This document shows positions 40,601 through 53,900 of a stretch of DNA of 64,000 bases, in pieces. Origin of the DNA: Micrasema longulum (lineage: Eukaryota; Arthropoda; Insecta; Trichoptera; Brachycentridae); contig JAGVSM010003014.1 in NCBI GenBank assembly GCA_022494885.1, positions 26,736-90,735 on the forward strand, in the 5' to 3' direction. Numbering within the stretch: the stretch's first letter is position 1; the number at the start of each line of letters is the position of its first letter. A model generated the notes under the pieces. It made no database searches. It had not been told where the DNA came from and worked only from the letters and a program-made list of their open reading frames with translations. The translations under genes were made by a program, and so were the position numbers.

Positions 40601-43600
40601 ACATATTACAACAGAAATGAAGAACATTTTAGAGAAGGTAATATAGAAGTCTAGATGTGAATATTACTCAGTGTGTAGAGTGGCCACTTAAACCAGCCAA
40701 TGACAAGTCACAAGCCCTGTAGATGCCTAGACTTCTATATTACCTTCTCTAAAATGTTCTTCATCTCTGTTGTAATATGTTAAGGTGTAAATAAGTTACA
40801 AATACAAGATACACTTTTATATAAACGTAAAAAAAAACTCTAAAAAGCATGGCCTGTGTGTGGGTATCGATTTTATTTTAAATATCAATAAAGGCTACTG
40901 GAAGAATACGAAAGATGTCAAAAACTAAAAAATAGGTGCTAGTATTAGAACATACTTTTTGAATCAATAAAACTGAAAAAATTCTGATGTAAATATATGC
41001 TATGCATATTAAAAATAAACTTATAATTAGAAATCAAACACTGATTTGAGTCTACTGAACAACTTGTTCAGTAGACTCAAATCAGTGTTTGATTTCTAAT
41101 TATAAGTTTAAATATGGAGTTCTTCAAAATAAACACCAAATCAATCAATCAAAAATAAACTATTGAGATTTGTTTTTTTAATCCATAATTTCAACAAAAA
41201 TCTAAGTTGGAAAAAAAACAAATAATTCATTTCTATCTTATTGTCTTTTTTAAATGCATTGAACAGTTTTGGAGCTATGAATAATAAATATCTATGGTGT
41301 GAAAAAATTCATTGTTCTTGTGGCATAAACGAGAAAAAATAATAAAAGTTTACGTGTGTACAAAGAAAAGTGAGACCGCCTTTCCTCCTAAATTATTTTG
41401 TTCTAATATATTTCTATCTCTAGTTCTATAGTTTTTTACATTGAATATACACGCTCCTTATCAGTAATACCCTTTAAAGTGCCTATATGATATACTACGA
41501 GGTGTGCCACAGACAATGTAAACAATGAATACAACTAAAAATTTTAGCAAAATTCAGGGGGGTGTATACCAACATAACAAAAATAAAAATTAACAATCGG
41601 ACTCTCCAAACTTGCGAAATTTAAAAAATCCCTTTATTTTCTGAACAGATCTCGTATATCATTATCATCATATCCCTATCCGCAACTAATTGCGCATAAG
41701 GCATTGCATTAGTATACCAGATGCAGATTATTTTTGTCATAATATGTTAGATAAACGTAAGGTAAAAATAATATGTATTAAACATTTTAAAAGTCACTCT
41801 ATTTTACGGTATCTAGTTATTTTACTATATCGAATGAAATAAAACTGGATTGTTGAATGCTCTGGCGAAGTATTCTTTCATCTCCGTAATGATATGAAGT
41901 CCTGGGGAACTCCTTGTTCTTCTGACTACTTGATCCTCAATAGCAATATCGTTTGTTCATGATATATAATGTACGAACTTATGTAGACTTTCTAATATTG
42001 ACGTTAAGTTCCGATGACACATAGAAATGCTCTTCCAGCAGAAATGCGAAATTGTGAGAGAGATGTTTCGAAAAAAACTTAAAACCCACTTGTTCTCTAA
42101 AACATTTGAATAAATCCGTAGCACCTGATGACAAAGTAAATTATTTTGCTTGAATTACATATTTTTAGTTAAAATTTAATTTAAGTATTATTTATGTAAT
42201 CATTTTGTAAAGCGCTCTTCAGATAATATATTACGAAAATGGCGTTATGTAAGTTATCCATTATAGTCATAATAATAATATAAATTCTCCAAAAATTTTA
42301 CATGCTTTATTTTTAGACACATTATATTTATATTTTAAAAACATCAACTCTTCCATCTGTTGACTTTTGTGAAGTAAAAAAATCTCTCGAAAAAAATTCC
42401 CTGTGTTGCAACAAATTTGGAAAAATAAATTACTTTGGACGACGTCACTAGTTCTCCGAAATCAATAATAGAGTTTTGGGGAGAGAATTGGAAAAACCAA
42501 CTCACCAATCAGGAAAACTTATCGAAGAAAACTTGTGATGTCACTGGCAGAGTAATTACAAAACCCAAAAATATCATAGCACTGATAATAAAAAAAATAA
42601 AAAATTGTACATAAAATTGTTTTTTTTACCTAATTCAATAGTTCGTTAAGAAATAAATAATGTAAAAACCACTGAACTTCCTTATTAAATACATTGTATT
42701 ATTATTGTTATCATATTAATATTTTATCCTAGTTTTCCTAAATTCGAATTTAAAAACTTACAGGTTTTTATTAAGTCACTACACTATACTGTGAGAAAAT
42801 GGTATATGGAACTCTAGGCATTTACAGGGCGTATGAACAGAGCGTGTAGGAATAAGGTTGTTCAGGGTTGTGAAGCTCCTACCCCAGATGAAGATTGACA
42901 GAAGACACGAGGTTGATGTTTAATTTGTATTTTTACGTGGCGAATATTTAAATGGAATCTTTATGGACCACGAGAGCATTAGTGATGATGAGTTGAACTC
43001 ACTGCACTTGGACTACATTCTGAAACTAAGTTCTACATTGAGCTGACTGGTTTGGGCTCTTTGGGCTGACTTGCTTGGGCTGACTGAGCATTACCACGCC
43101 CTGGGGTCTCTTTATGGGCCACATTCCTTTGTTTTTCATATCTTTATGGCGTAAATATACTGCAAAACGTTGTTTTTATGTGGACGGACGTTTTATGTGC
43201 AATGCTGTTAGTCTTGCCGAATATCAAATATTGTATTCAATATAAAATGACGACTTGCTTCATCGGTCGTTGCTCTTTATTTCAGGTTAAATTATTGCAC
43301 GTGTCTATGTTATCGTTCAATGGATTATAAACTTTACACCTGTCGTGGCTGGTTTAACTAGCCACTTCAAACACTGTGTGTTACCATTTTGCCTATGTTT
43401 GAACATCGATAATTGTTCATCCCTTTTATCTCTTGATTTTTGGGAAGTTAAAGAGCTGAAATCTTTATTGTTGTGATCGAATCATTTTACGTATTAGGCA
43501 ACGCCTGAATACAATTTTCTAATTATTGAACTTCTTCTTGGACCAGGTTACAAAAAATATATTCCAATTTGTCCTAATATAAAAACAAATTCAAAATATT

Positions 43601-46600
43601 GTTAATCAAACGAACTGGTCCAAGAAGAAGATTTTTATCGTTGTAAAATAATTTAGATCGATTAATTTGTTAAGTGGTCACTTAAACCAGTCAATTACAT
43701 TTCATAAGCCGCCCTGTAAAAGCTCACAGATCAAATTTATTTGGTTTTCCAGGGTATGAATTACCTTCACGAATCTCCCCTCCGTTGTCACGGATCTTTG
43801 CAGTCCTCGAACTGCCTCGTGGACTCCAGGTGGGTGGTGAAACTATCGGATTTCGGACTCGAAAGCTTCAGGAAAGGAGAAGAATCACCGATTGAGCCTG
43901 CCCTGGAGACAGCCAGACTGGAAGGTAAGGAATATTTGATAACGAGGTAGATATAAACAGGAGAAATCTTTTTGAAAATGGAATATGGAAGTCTTTGTTT
44001 GTTTATTTTATTATTCATGAAAAAAAAATCCAATGGATGCATTTATACTCTTCTCTTTTTATATTAGGTTTATCATTTTTATCTGCGAAATCTTTTGATA
44101 GGCGAATTTTTTTTAATTGTTATTTTCACCTTGAAAACGATCATGTATATTTATTGTTTTTTTTTTAAACTCTTTACATAAAAAAAACCGGTCAAACAAA
44201 TTTGAACCGTCAGGAAATTGCAATGTAAAAAGTTGTTGTTTTTCTAAAACGAAATAGGTATTTACAAAAATAAATTAAAAACACTCATCTTAATCTTACC
44301 GCAAAAATATTTTTAAATAAAAGAACTTACTAGCTATCATAATTTTAATATAAAAAAAAGAAAGATGTAGTAGTTTAAGACAACCAAACGAGTGACAACA
44401 CAATGAAAAACTGATCACTCATCCACAGTAGTATTTTTTTAACTCGTACTTCAAATTGGCTGAAACTACTAAACATTGTCCAAATATATACCGAAAGCGA
44501 TTAGTTGCATTAAATGCATTTTCAGATAAGAGATTTATATTAATTATTTTACGCCTGAACAAATTTGTTCCGTCAGTGAGAAAGAGGTTTTTTTATTTGA
44601 AATTTATTTATAAACCCTTGCGGATTACATTTATTCAACAAATTAATTTTTCTTTTTTTAATTCATATTCTATCGTTAATGATAATATTTTAAACATCTT
44701 TTGTATAGTTTTGTCTGGTAGTTTATTGTATAATTTTAGTCCCTGTTTTATCAGTCTCGGCTGTCTCGATTTAGAATGTTGTATATGATATTGTTCTTAT
44801 ATTCTCGTATTATGCTCATGTTTACTTCATTTTTTTCTAGTTTTAGTTCTTCGTCTACAATTACATCAATGGCCAGTTATTGAATAAATTCAAAGGGTTC
44901 TAGTTGAAAGATTTCAGTTATATTTAATTGTTTAGTTTGTTTAAAAAGTTCTTTAGTTTGCTGTTGGATAAAAGAGGTTATATACTAACTTGAATCGTTA
45001 AACTGTTTGATTCCTCTATAATAAATTAAATATGTGGAAAAGTCCGAATGTGATAATAATAAATAACACGACGTGAAATGTATTTTCTTGAACATATTGT
45101 AAAAATTTTTACTAGCACAAAAAAAACGAAGTCAATGCTTTAATGTTTTAAAAACATTTCTTGTTTACGAGTACATATTTAATAAAATGATGTTTATAGA
45201 ATGTTTGTGGTTGAAGAATCGAGGAAGACCGAGAAAGATAAAGCACGACCAAATCTAATAAATACTTGAAGATGGATATGTCAAAGATCAGAATAAACGG
45301 CGTGAGATGTACGAATGTATGCAAAGATAGAGTGATATGGCATTTTATAATATATTCTTTCTACTCTTTGGGGAAAATGGGGTAATAATAAAAATACATA
45401 CGTTTATTTTTAGGGCTACTGTACCGCGCCCCCGAGTTGCTCCGGGCGGGCGAGGGCGGAGGCACCCAGAAGGGGGACGTCTACTCCTTTGGGCTGGTGC
45501 TATACGAACTGCACACGAGGCGAGGGCCCTTCGGGGAGACTCCCGGAGGCGCCTCTGACGTCCTCAACAGGGTCGCCAACGTGGAGCCGGGAATCCCCCC
45601 ATTTAGGTAAGGAATTTAGTTATGTATACTCGTATTTATTAAAACCAACACGAAATTAAACAATCAATAACTATTATTAATATTGAAAGCATTAACTTTG
45701 TGGTCAAATATTTTACTAAATGTTATTAAATATTTGTGTCTAAATATTTCACATTAGAAAAGCTTTAAAAATAATGTTCCTTTGATCAATAATCAAACAA
45801 ACTTTCAATAGTCCTTTATACGATGTTCCACTGTAATGGAAACTATCAAACCTATTAAGCTCACCCCCTCCTTCCATCCCCTCTACCTTTTTTCAACTTT
45901 TTCTCAAACAACATAGAATATTTTCAAACTTTAATTAGTATGTGCTTGTCCTAATCAGTGCATTTGTTTATTCAAATGCATATCGTGTTGGTTTTATATT
46001 TTTTTGCAACAACTATGGTGGAGATGTATTGTGGGTTTCGCATGTTGGTTTGCATGTTGGTTTAATTAGTATCCTGACGAAGAGACGGGTACGCCTCGAA
46101 ACCGGTTGACATATAAAAGTCGGTAAGTGGTTATATACAAATATTTAATAAATGACTAAATGAAAAGGCCAATTGGCCATTCGGAGAGGTGACCTTAAAA
46201 GGGAAAGGAATTAAGGAGATGGGTTTTAGAATCCCAGTAGAGAAGCCTAAAATCTCCAATCTTCCGGGTCAATCCTGGTCAGCTGACTGAGGGGCTGAGA
46301 GTCGGCTCTAGGACACTTCAGTTTCCCACTGAATTGAGATTAACGCGGAGGTAGCGGAATCGGTTACGCGGATAGCAGGAAGTTGTTGCGGGTTCGGTGT
46401 CTGATCGACGTGACGGTTAGATCTTAACTAACCTTACTGGGAGGACGAGGTAGGTAAAGGTGTGGGCTTTGATTATGTTGTGAATGTGGGTAAATCAAAA
46501 ATAAAAATAAGTTCTATCGGCGCAACTGCTAGACGAATACGGTTTTTTCAAATCAATATCTGTACCTTAAAGGATAAACCACTAGAGTCACATTGAACGA

Positions 46601-49600
46601 AGAGTCCAAAAACAAGATTTTGTAATTGTGTGATTTCCCAAACATTTTCCCAAAAAACTTTTGAACCAAATGAGATAATTTTAATCTATGAAGAACTTCC
46701 GCTGTAAAATAATTATGGTTTTGATAATTAAAGTACATGTAAACATAGCGTATTTGGGACTATTGATGCTTTTTTGCATTAAAACAAAGTGGACTGAAGA
46801 TTTGGGTTTCTTTCGAAACGAAATTGTTGCAGAATAAGCCTTCTGAAAATATGGCCACATGTTTTTTTCTCACATCGGTAAAAATTTTCATGTCACAATA
46901 ATATTATCTAAGGTGGGTTGATATTTATGGTATCCATTTTTTTTCTGTTAATTACAGGGCAAACACAATAAAATGACTAATCTCCACTTGATTTCCTTTT
47001 GCAGCATTTTCACCTCAGAGAGCCAGCCCCTGAATAAATTTTGAATAAATAGAAAAAAATACTATAAATCATATCAATTCCAAGTTTTGGATTTGGACAA
47101 TTCGTGTTAATTGGGATTACTTGTTAACTCTTGTGTGGCTGTGATGTCACACTAGTCGACATAGGACACAAGACTTGATATATCTCTCTTATTTTTAAAA
47201 AATTATTAATCCGTATTTTTTTAAATCTTCAAATGGACATTTCCACACTCGATTTGGAAAGTAAAATTTGTATAACTATGCCATATATAAATACAAAAAA
47301 TATTTATCCTTGCTACGCGAAGAATATATGTCCGCTAATTCAGCAACACATCTATACAGATACCTTATACAAGACAGAGCACGAGGATAGAAGTCATAAC
47401 ATGGAAGACAGATACGCTGTTCTGCGGTTTTATCGGATTTAGTCTGCAGTCGGTTGATTACAATGATGGGGAACGCACGCGGGTAACATGAGCGGCGTAT
47501 TTGTGATTTTTAATTTATTTTGCTATAACAGGGCTAAATAATATGTTTATTCCTATAAGTTATGGAAAAGGAATTATTAAGCAGTAGTCTCCGTGTTTTT
47601 CTTTTTTTTCAAATGTCTTAACTTTAGAATATTCCGTCTTTTACTAGTGGTAACACGATGTTACATCACCGCCCGCAAAGGGATTATTTACCACAGTCTT
47701 TTAAGAGATAAACGAACACACACTTATACGCTTCGGAAATGGATCAAATTGAGCAAATGACTGTGTATGCGTAGCTTCAACTAAAGTTAAGAATCGGGTT
47801 GTGGTCCTGTGGCTAGTGGCTTGGACTCACGGACCGAAGGTCCGTGGTTTGAATCCCACTCTACCCCAACTCGATTACCATTTTCTTGAGTGAGTTATTT
47901 ACAACTCGTTGAAAATGGCCCCAAAATTTATTTTGGTAAATCATAAGAACGCTAATATTTATTTTCACTAAAAAAATAAAAAAATTAAGGCCACAGCCGA
48001 AACATCTTTCCTGATCGTTACATATTATAAAAATATTTTATCAACTGAATAAAGTTTTTCGTTAAATTAAATTGAATATATTACAGCTTTTGAAGTAAAC
48101 AAATAAATAAATATCCCTATGAAGTAAATAAAAACCTTGTACATTAAAAGCGAAGTAAAAAATAATGCCACTCCCACATGAAAAAAAAAACTATATTTAA
48201 TTTACCTGTAACTTAGTAAGACACATTTACTGCCAAAATAAAGAATTTTTCATGAGCGTCAATGCTCTCTTAATTTAAAAAATCGGAACAAAATAACTTT
48301 ACATTTGCGAGTTTCAGTAAAAAAAACCAAGTCGTTTTGTCTTCAATTTCTGCTCTATTTTTTATTCTTGTGTTATATTTTCGTACCAAAATCTGGGAAC
48401 TTTAATATATCATACGTAGAAAGGGTACGAATGAACCCTTCATCGCTGATATTTGGGTGATATGGGACAGAATAAAAGAGTAACATCTGTCGATAATGGA
48501 ATCAGGTTACGTCTTTCACTTTTTTGTTTGTTTGGACGAGGGTTGTGAGCGTAATTGTCAACTGAATGGCTCGAGATTCCCTTCGTAAGAAAATAAAGTG
48601 ATTCTTTTATAAAGAGAGAACAAACAGTAAAGCCGAAATATTGCAGATTGAAAACCTTGTGAATTCAAGACGTGTTTACACAGAGTTGACTTTTATAAAC
48701 ATTACTCTTTAAGTGGGTTTTTTTTCGAGTTTATATATTACATGTATGTCTTACACGTATGTTGATCATTGCTAAAAGCTTTTAAAATACACTCTGAATG
48801 TTCAGCTCTTTATTTATATAGAGGAATTTTTTAATCAACTACATTTATTATTCGTTAAAAAAATTTATACGTGATTTATGTTTACATTTGAATTGTTTTT
48901 TTTTTTAGAAACCCCCATAAGTCATAAATTTGGCCATAATGTTTTCTTTATTCATTTGAACGTGTTTGTAGTACCTATTTACATCAGAGAAACCCTTAAT
49001 GTCAGCTTAAATTGTATGAAAAATTACGATTTTTATTCAAACCCCCTAAGTCATTGGCTCAGCGCACCACTTTTGATCATGAAACTGTTAATTTTATAAG
49101 GATAGTTCAGAAAAAAAAAATCTAAAATAGCCATGTCCACTTTTGTTAAAATCGAGCAAATATGACTTTTAGTTTCTGAAGTTTCTATTTTGAAGCAGAA
49201 CAGTGAGGGACTTGACCAAATTTGAAATTTAGCTATTTAAAAACATTTAATTTGTGTGCAAAAAAAGTGATGTTGATACATCTAAAGCAAAGGCGATGCT
49301 CTAAAATAAATAAACAAAAAATATGCAAAAAAAAAAAACTAATTTTTCGAATTGATCTTTTTGAAGATTATCTTATTTCAGTCTCATGAGAAATAAATTT
49401 AGGAATTTTGGTGAAAACCTCGCGAAAATTGTTTTTCTGTCATGCTCCGTGCGCCTGTTACAGAGATTTAATTTAAAAAATATATCACGCCGTGCATTGT
49501 CCCCAGCCCACTATACATACAACAGAGCAACATACACATTTTAGAGTATTAGTGTCTAAGATTTTCCTGATTGCTAGGAATTCATAATCCAATTAAGAAT

Positions 49601-52600
49601 ATTTTTCCTCAAGTCTGGATGGTTTGTGTTTGATTCATCACTGTTATTTAAAGGAAACGCGGTCTCATTTTTCTTCATACGAAGGTAATCTCGTATTTGC
49701 TCCCTGGATTGTAGCACTAAAGCAATGATTTTTATACACACTATAGATTTTTATCATTAGCATGTATTTATTGTTTTGTTTTTTTACTAATATGTTGCTA
49801 ATGGAAGCTAGAACCATTCACAAACTCAAAAAAATGCCTAGTTTTTCTGCCGCCTTTGGAAGTATGGCATATATAATAAATAATTTTGAAAAAACGGAAA
49901 CGGTACTGATACAGAAAATTATATTGTGTTATTCATTCTAAAAAAACATTAAAATTGGCTTAGTTATGAGGTGCGGAAAACGAGACAGTGAAGCGTCGAT
50001 TTTGTCGATTTTATTTAGCCAAAATTAGTCTGACGTGCATTTGTAAGAGATTGGCAAAAAATTAATGTTCAAAAGCTTATTCATCAAAATTTGTTTGGAA
50101 TCGCATGTCCTCTTAATATTTGGCTTTTGATGTTCCAAAAAACAGTATTTTATTTCTTGCCTCAAAATTTGTTTTACAGACCCAGCCTCGAGCCCTTGGA
50201 GAGTGGATTTGAATTCGTGAGGGATTGTCTCAAGGAGTGTTGGGCGGAGCTTCCAGAAGACAGACCCGATTTTAAAGCCATCAGAACTAAGCTGAGACCT
50301 TTAAGGAAGGGAATGTAAGAATTATATATATTGAATTAAATTATAATTTTAAATTCTATTGTATTTATTCTATTGTATTAATTCTATTGTACACATTATC
50401 ATTTCCTCTTTTTGTGCCTAGTGGTTCTCAAAAAACTGTACTGGTACTTTAATTGCAGCGTATCTGGTTATTTACATAGACAGTTAGGTGATCGGTACTT
50501 CACAAACTTGAGAAGATTAAGCGCGTGATATGAAACCACGAGTCTTAAAAAATCTAGGTATGGAGGGCGAGAATGAATTAAATGACAGGGACCCAATAGA
50601 TCTACACGGATTGCAGTGATGTCAAGAGCTTGATTAGCACTAATCCCCGTTTACAGGAATATAATAGAATAGGCCATCCCAGGTACAATGACATATTGCA
50701 GTGTTGAATCACCTTTGAAACTGATATTTACGTTTATCCTGCCAGAATCAAACCTCGGTCCTCAAGTATGGTAGATGAATGTACCAAATACGATGTGTTT
50801 GTTATATTCACTCGATTCCTTTTTTTAGGTTTTGTACCGGACTGCAATCAATTCGAAATCACTCGTCCGCGGTTCTGTCTCTTCTCTGAATTAATGTAAT
50901 AAAAAATACCTAGTTAAGAAAAAGTCTTTTTTCTATTTTTTTAATTGGAGATTCTATTCAATCGTCTTTTTTTCGTAGGAAACCAAATATTTTCGATAAC
51001 ATGATGGCCATGATGGAAAAATACGCAAGTAACTTGGAAGTGCTCGTCGACGAAAGAACAGATCAACTACAAGAAGAGAAAAAGAAAACAGGTACTAAAT
51101 ACGTCACTTTTTACAAATTTATAATATCTGTAACTTGAAAGATAAATCAAGGGAGTCACATTGAACGAAATTTTCAGGAAACAGCCTTTTTTGATTATGT
51201 GATTTTCAAAACATCATAACTTTTTAACCAAATGAGATAATATCAACATATAAAGTACTTTCAATGCAAAATAATAATTATTATGATAATAACTGTGCAT
51301 ATTGAGAAAGCATGAGAAAGCTATTGTGAACGATCCTAAATATTTTTGGTCTTTTATTAAAAGTAAACGTAACTCTAACAACATTCCCTTGAATATGCAG
51401 TATAAAAACCAAGTGTCTAATAATGCCCAAGAAGTAGTCGACCACTTCTCTAATTATTTTAATTCGGTCTATACTCAAAGCAATTTGATCGATGAAGTCT
51501 GCATAACCTCCCCACTCCATCAAAGCACACGCAATGTTGCTACATCTTCAATTAACTTTTCTTACGACGATGTCCGTAAAATTCTTACTAAATTAGATTC
51601 TAGCAAAGGCGCTGGAAGCGATGACATTCCTCCATTATTCGCAATCAAATGTACAAATCAACTTGCCAAACCTCTAACAATTATATTCAATCGCTCATTA
51701 AAGGATGGAGTCTTTCCGAGTCACTGGAAAAGAGCACTTATCATTCCCATTCATAAAAGTGGCCTCAAAAATAAAGTTGAGAATTATCGACCGGTCTCAA
51801 TCTTACCAGTGTTTGGCAAAATATTTGAAATGTTAGTTTATAATCACCTTTTATCTGAAGTTGCTTTACACATCCCAAATGAACAGCACGGTTTTATGTG
51901 AAAACGATCAGTAGTTTCTAATTTAACGCTCTTCACAACCGATATTGCTGAGTATATGGCCAAGGGATTACAATCTGATGTTATTTACACTGATTATTCA
52001 AAGGCGTTTGATCGTGTTGATCATTCAATCCTCTTAAAAAAAGTTAATAGCAATCGGAATTAATAGAGATCTCTTATGTTGGCTTGGTTCTTACATCAGT
52101 CAAAGGAGTCAGGCAGTCGTCGTTGGCGGGCACTCTTCTGACTTTTCCTTGCTTCCATCTGGTGTCCCTCAAGGTAGCCATTTAGGACCCCTTTTATTCA
52201 ATGTATATGTTCATGATATAGGCGATTGTTTTAATAACTCTAAATACATTATGTATGCAGACGACATGAAGGTATACTTAAATATTGAAAATACTAATGA
52301 CTGTCATAAAATGCAGGAGGATCTCACTAGACTGTCGGTTTATTGTTTAAATAATAAACTATCGCTTAACCCTGAAAAATGCCTAAAAATAACATTCAAA
52401 AGAAAGACCCGTGCCATCGATTTTAATTACAAATTAAATAATACAAATATTAAATCTGTCGAAACCGTCCGTGATTTAGGTATCCTCTTAGATGAAAAAT
52501 TAACTTTTAATCGTCACATCGATGGTATTACTGAAAAATCTTTTAGAACACTAGGATTTATACTACGCACAGGCAAACCGTTTCAAAATACTGATACTCT

Positions 52601-53869
52601 TAAAAAATTATATTTTTCTTATGTTCGTAGTTTACTAGAATTTTCTTCACCTGTCTGGTCTCCTTATTATAAAATTCATTCCTACAAAATTGAAAGAATT
52701 CAAAAAATGTTTATAAAAATTTAAACCGTAGATTACATCTCAATTTTCCAGATTATCGCCAAGCGTGCGTTTTTCATAATATCCAAACTCTCGCTGATAG
52801 ACGAACCACAGCTGATATAGTGTTACTCACCAACATAATATCTGATAAAATAGATTCCCCCGAATTGGTTACCCGCATTCATCTTATGGTACCACAGAGA
52901 CAAACGCGTTATACACAACTTTTCCACATACCTAAATGCAGAACAAATTCGTCAAAAAACGCTACGATTAACCGTATTATGGATACGTATAACAGGAAAT
53001 TTGACGACATAGATATATTTACTAAAAATATTAAATTTATCAAAACTGCCATAGGTAATAAATTGTCTTTGTCCGCATCCTCCTCTCCGTTGTTCTCTAT
53101 CCCTGAACAAATATAAGTTTTATAGTGAGAAGATCTTTTAATATAATTATGTATCCCCGTACTGCGGGCCAACTGTTTGTGACACCTGATTTTTATAATC
53201 CGAATTTCTATTAAACTTATATGTTATTCTTATTTATATATTATGTAGGTGCATGTAATATGCATTTGTGTGTTCGTTTTGAATCAACGTTCGCGTATTG
53301 TCAATCCTTATTTTATTGTTGTCATTATTTCGTATTTACTGCATTTTGTGATTACCTACTGTATTGTATAGGACTCGTCCCACATTATTCATTCGATGTG
53401 TATCAGTTAAATTAAAAAAATAAAATGCTTTTTTTTTCTTCAGAATACGGTTTTGAAATTTAACATACTTAAAAAAAAAAAAAAAAAACAATTTATATCA
53501 TTTCGTCATTTGAATTTTAACAAAAAGGTTTCTAACTTTTTACTAAGCTCTTTATTGTACCATTTTTACTACAATTTACAAGTTTTAAGCAAATATATTA
53601 TTTTCATACTTACGCACCCATATAAACGCACCCTCTCCCTCTTTCATTCCCACACGCACATGTATCCTCTCCCTCATTCATTCAAGCATACACACATTCA
53701 CATACACATGAATACAAACGTCACACAAATACAATTACTAAACTTCTTTTCTTATATATTATGTGTCATTATATTTACAGTGGATTTTTTTAATTGGCTT
53801 TAGTATTTTTAAGATTTTTCTAATTATTTTGTTTATGTAATAGCTGTAAAAATCCCAAATAAAATGAAA

Positions 53870-53900
<31 letters not shown>

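Noticed and set aside
53453..53803. 116-codon + strand ORF
   Set aside because: Lies in the LINE 3' UTR; poly-lysine start from poly-A and His/Thr runs from ac-rich repeats.
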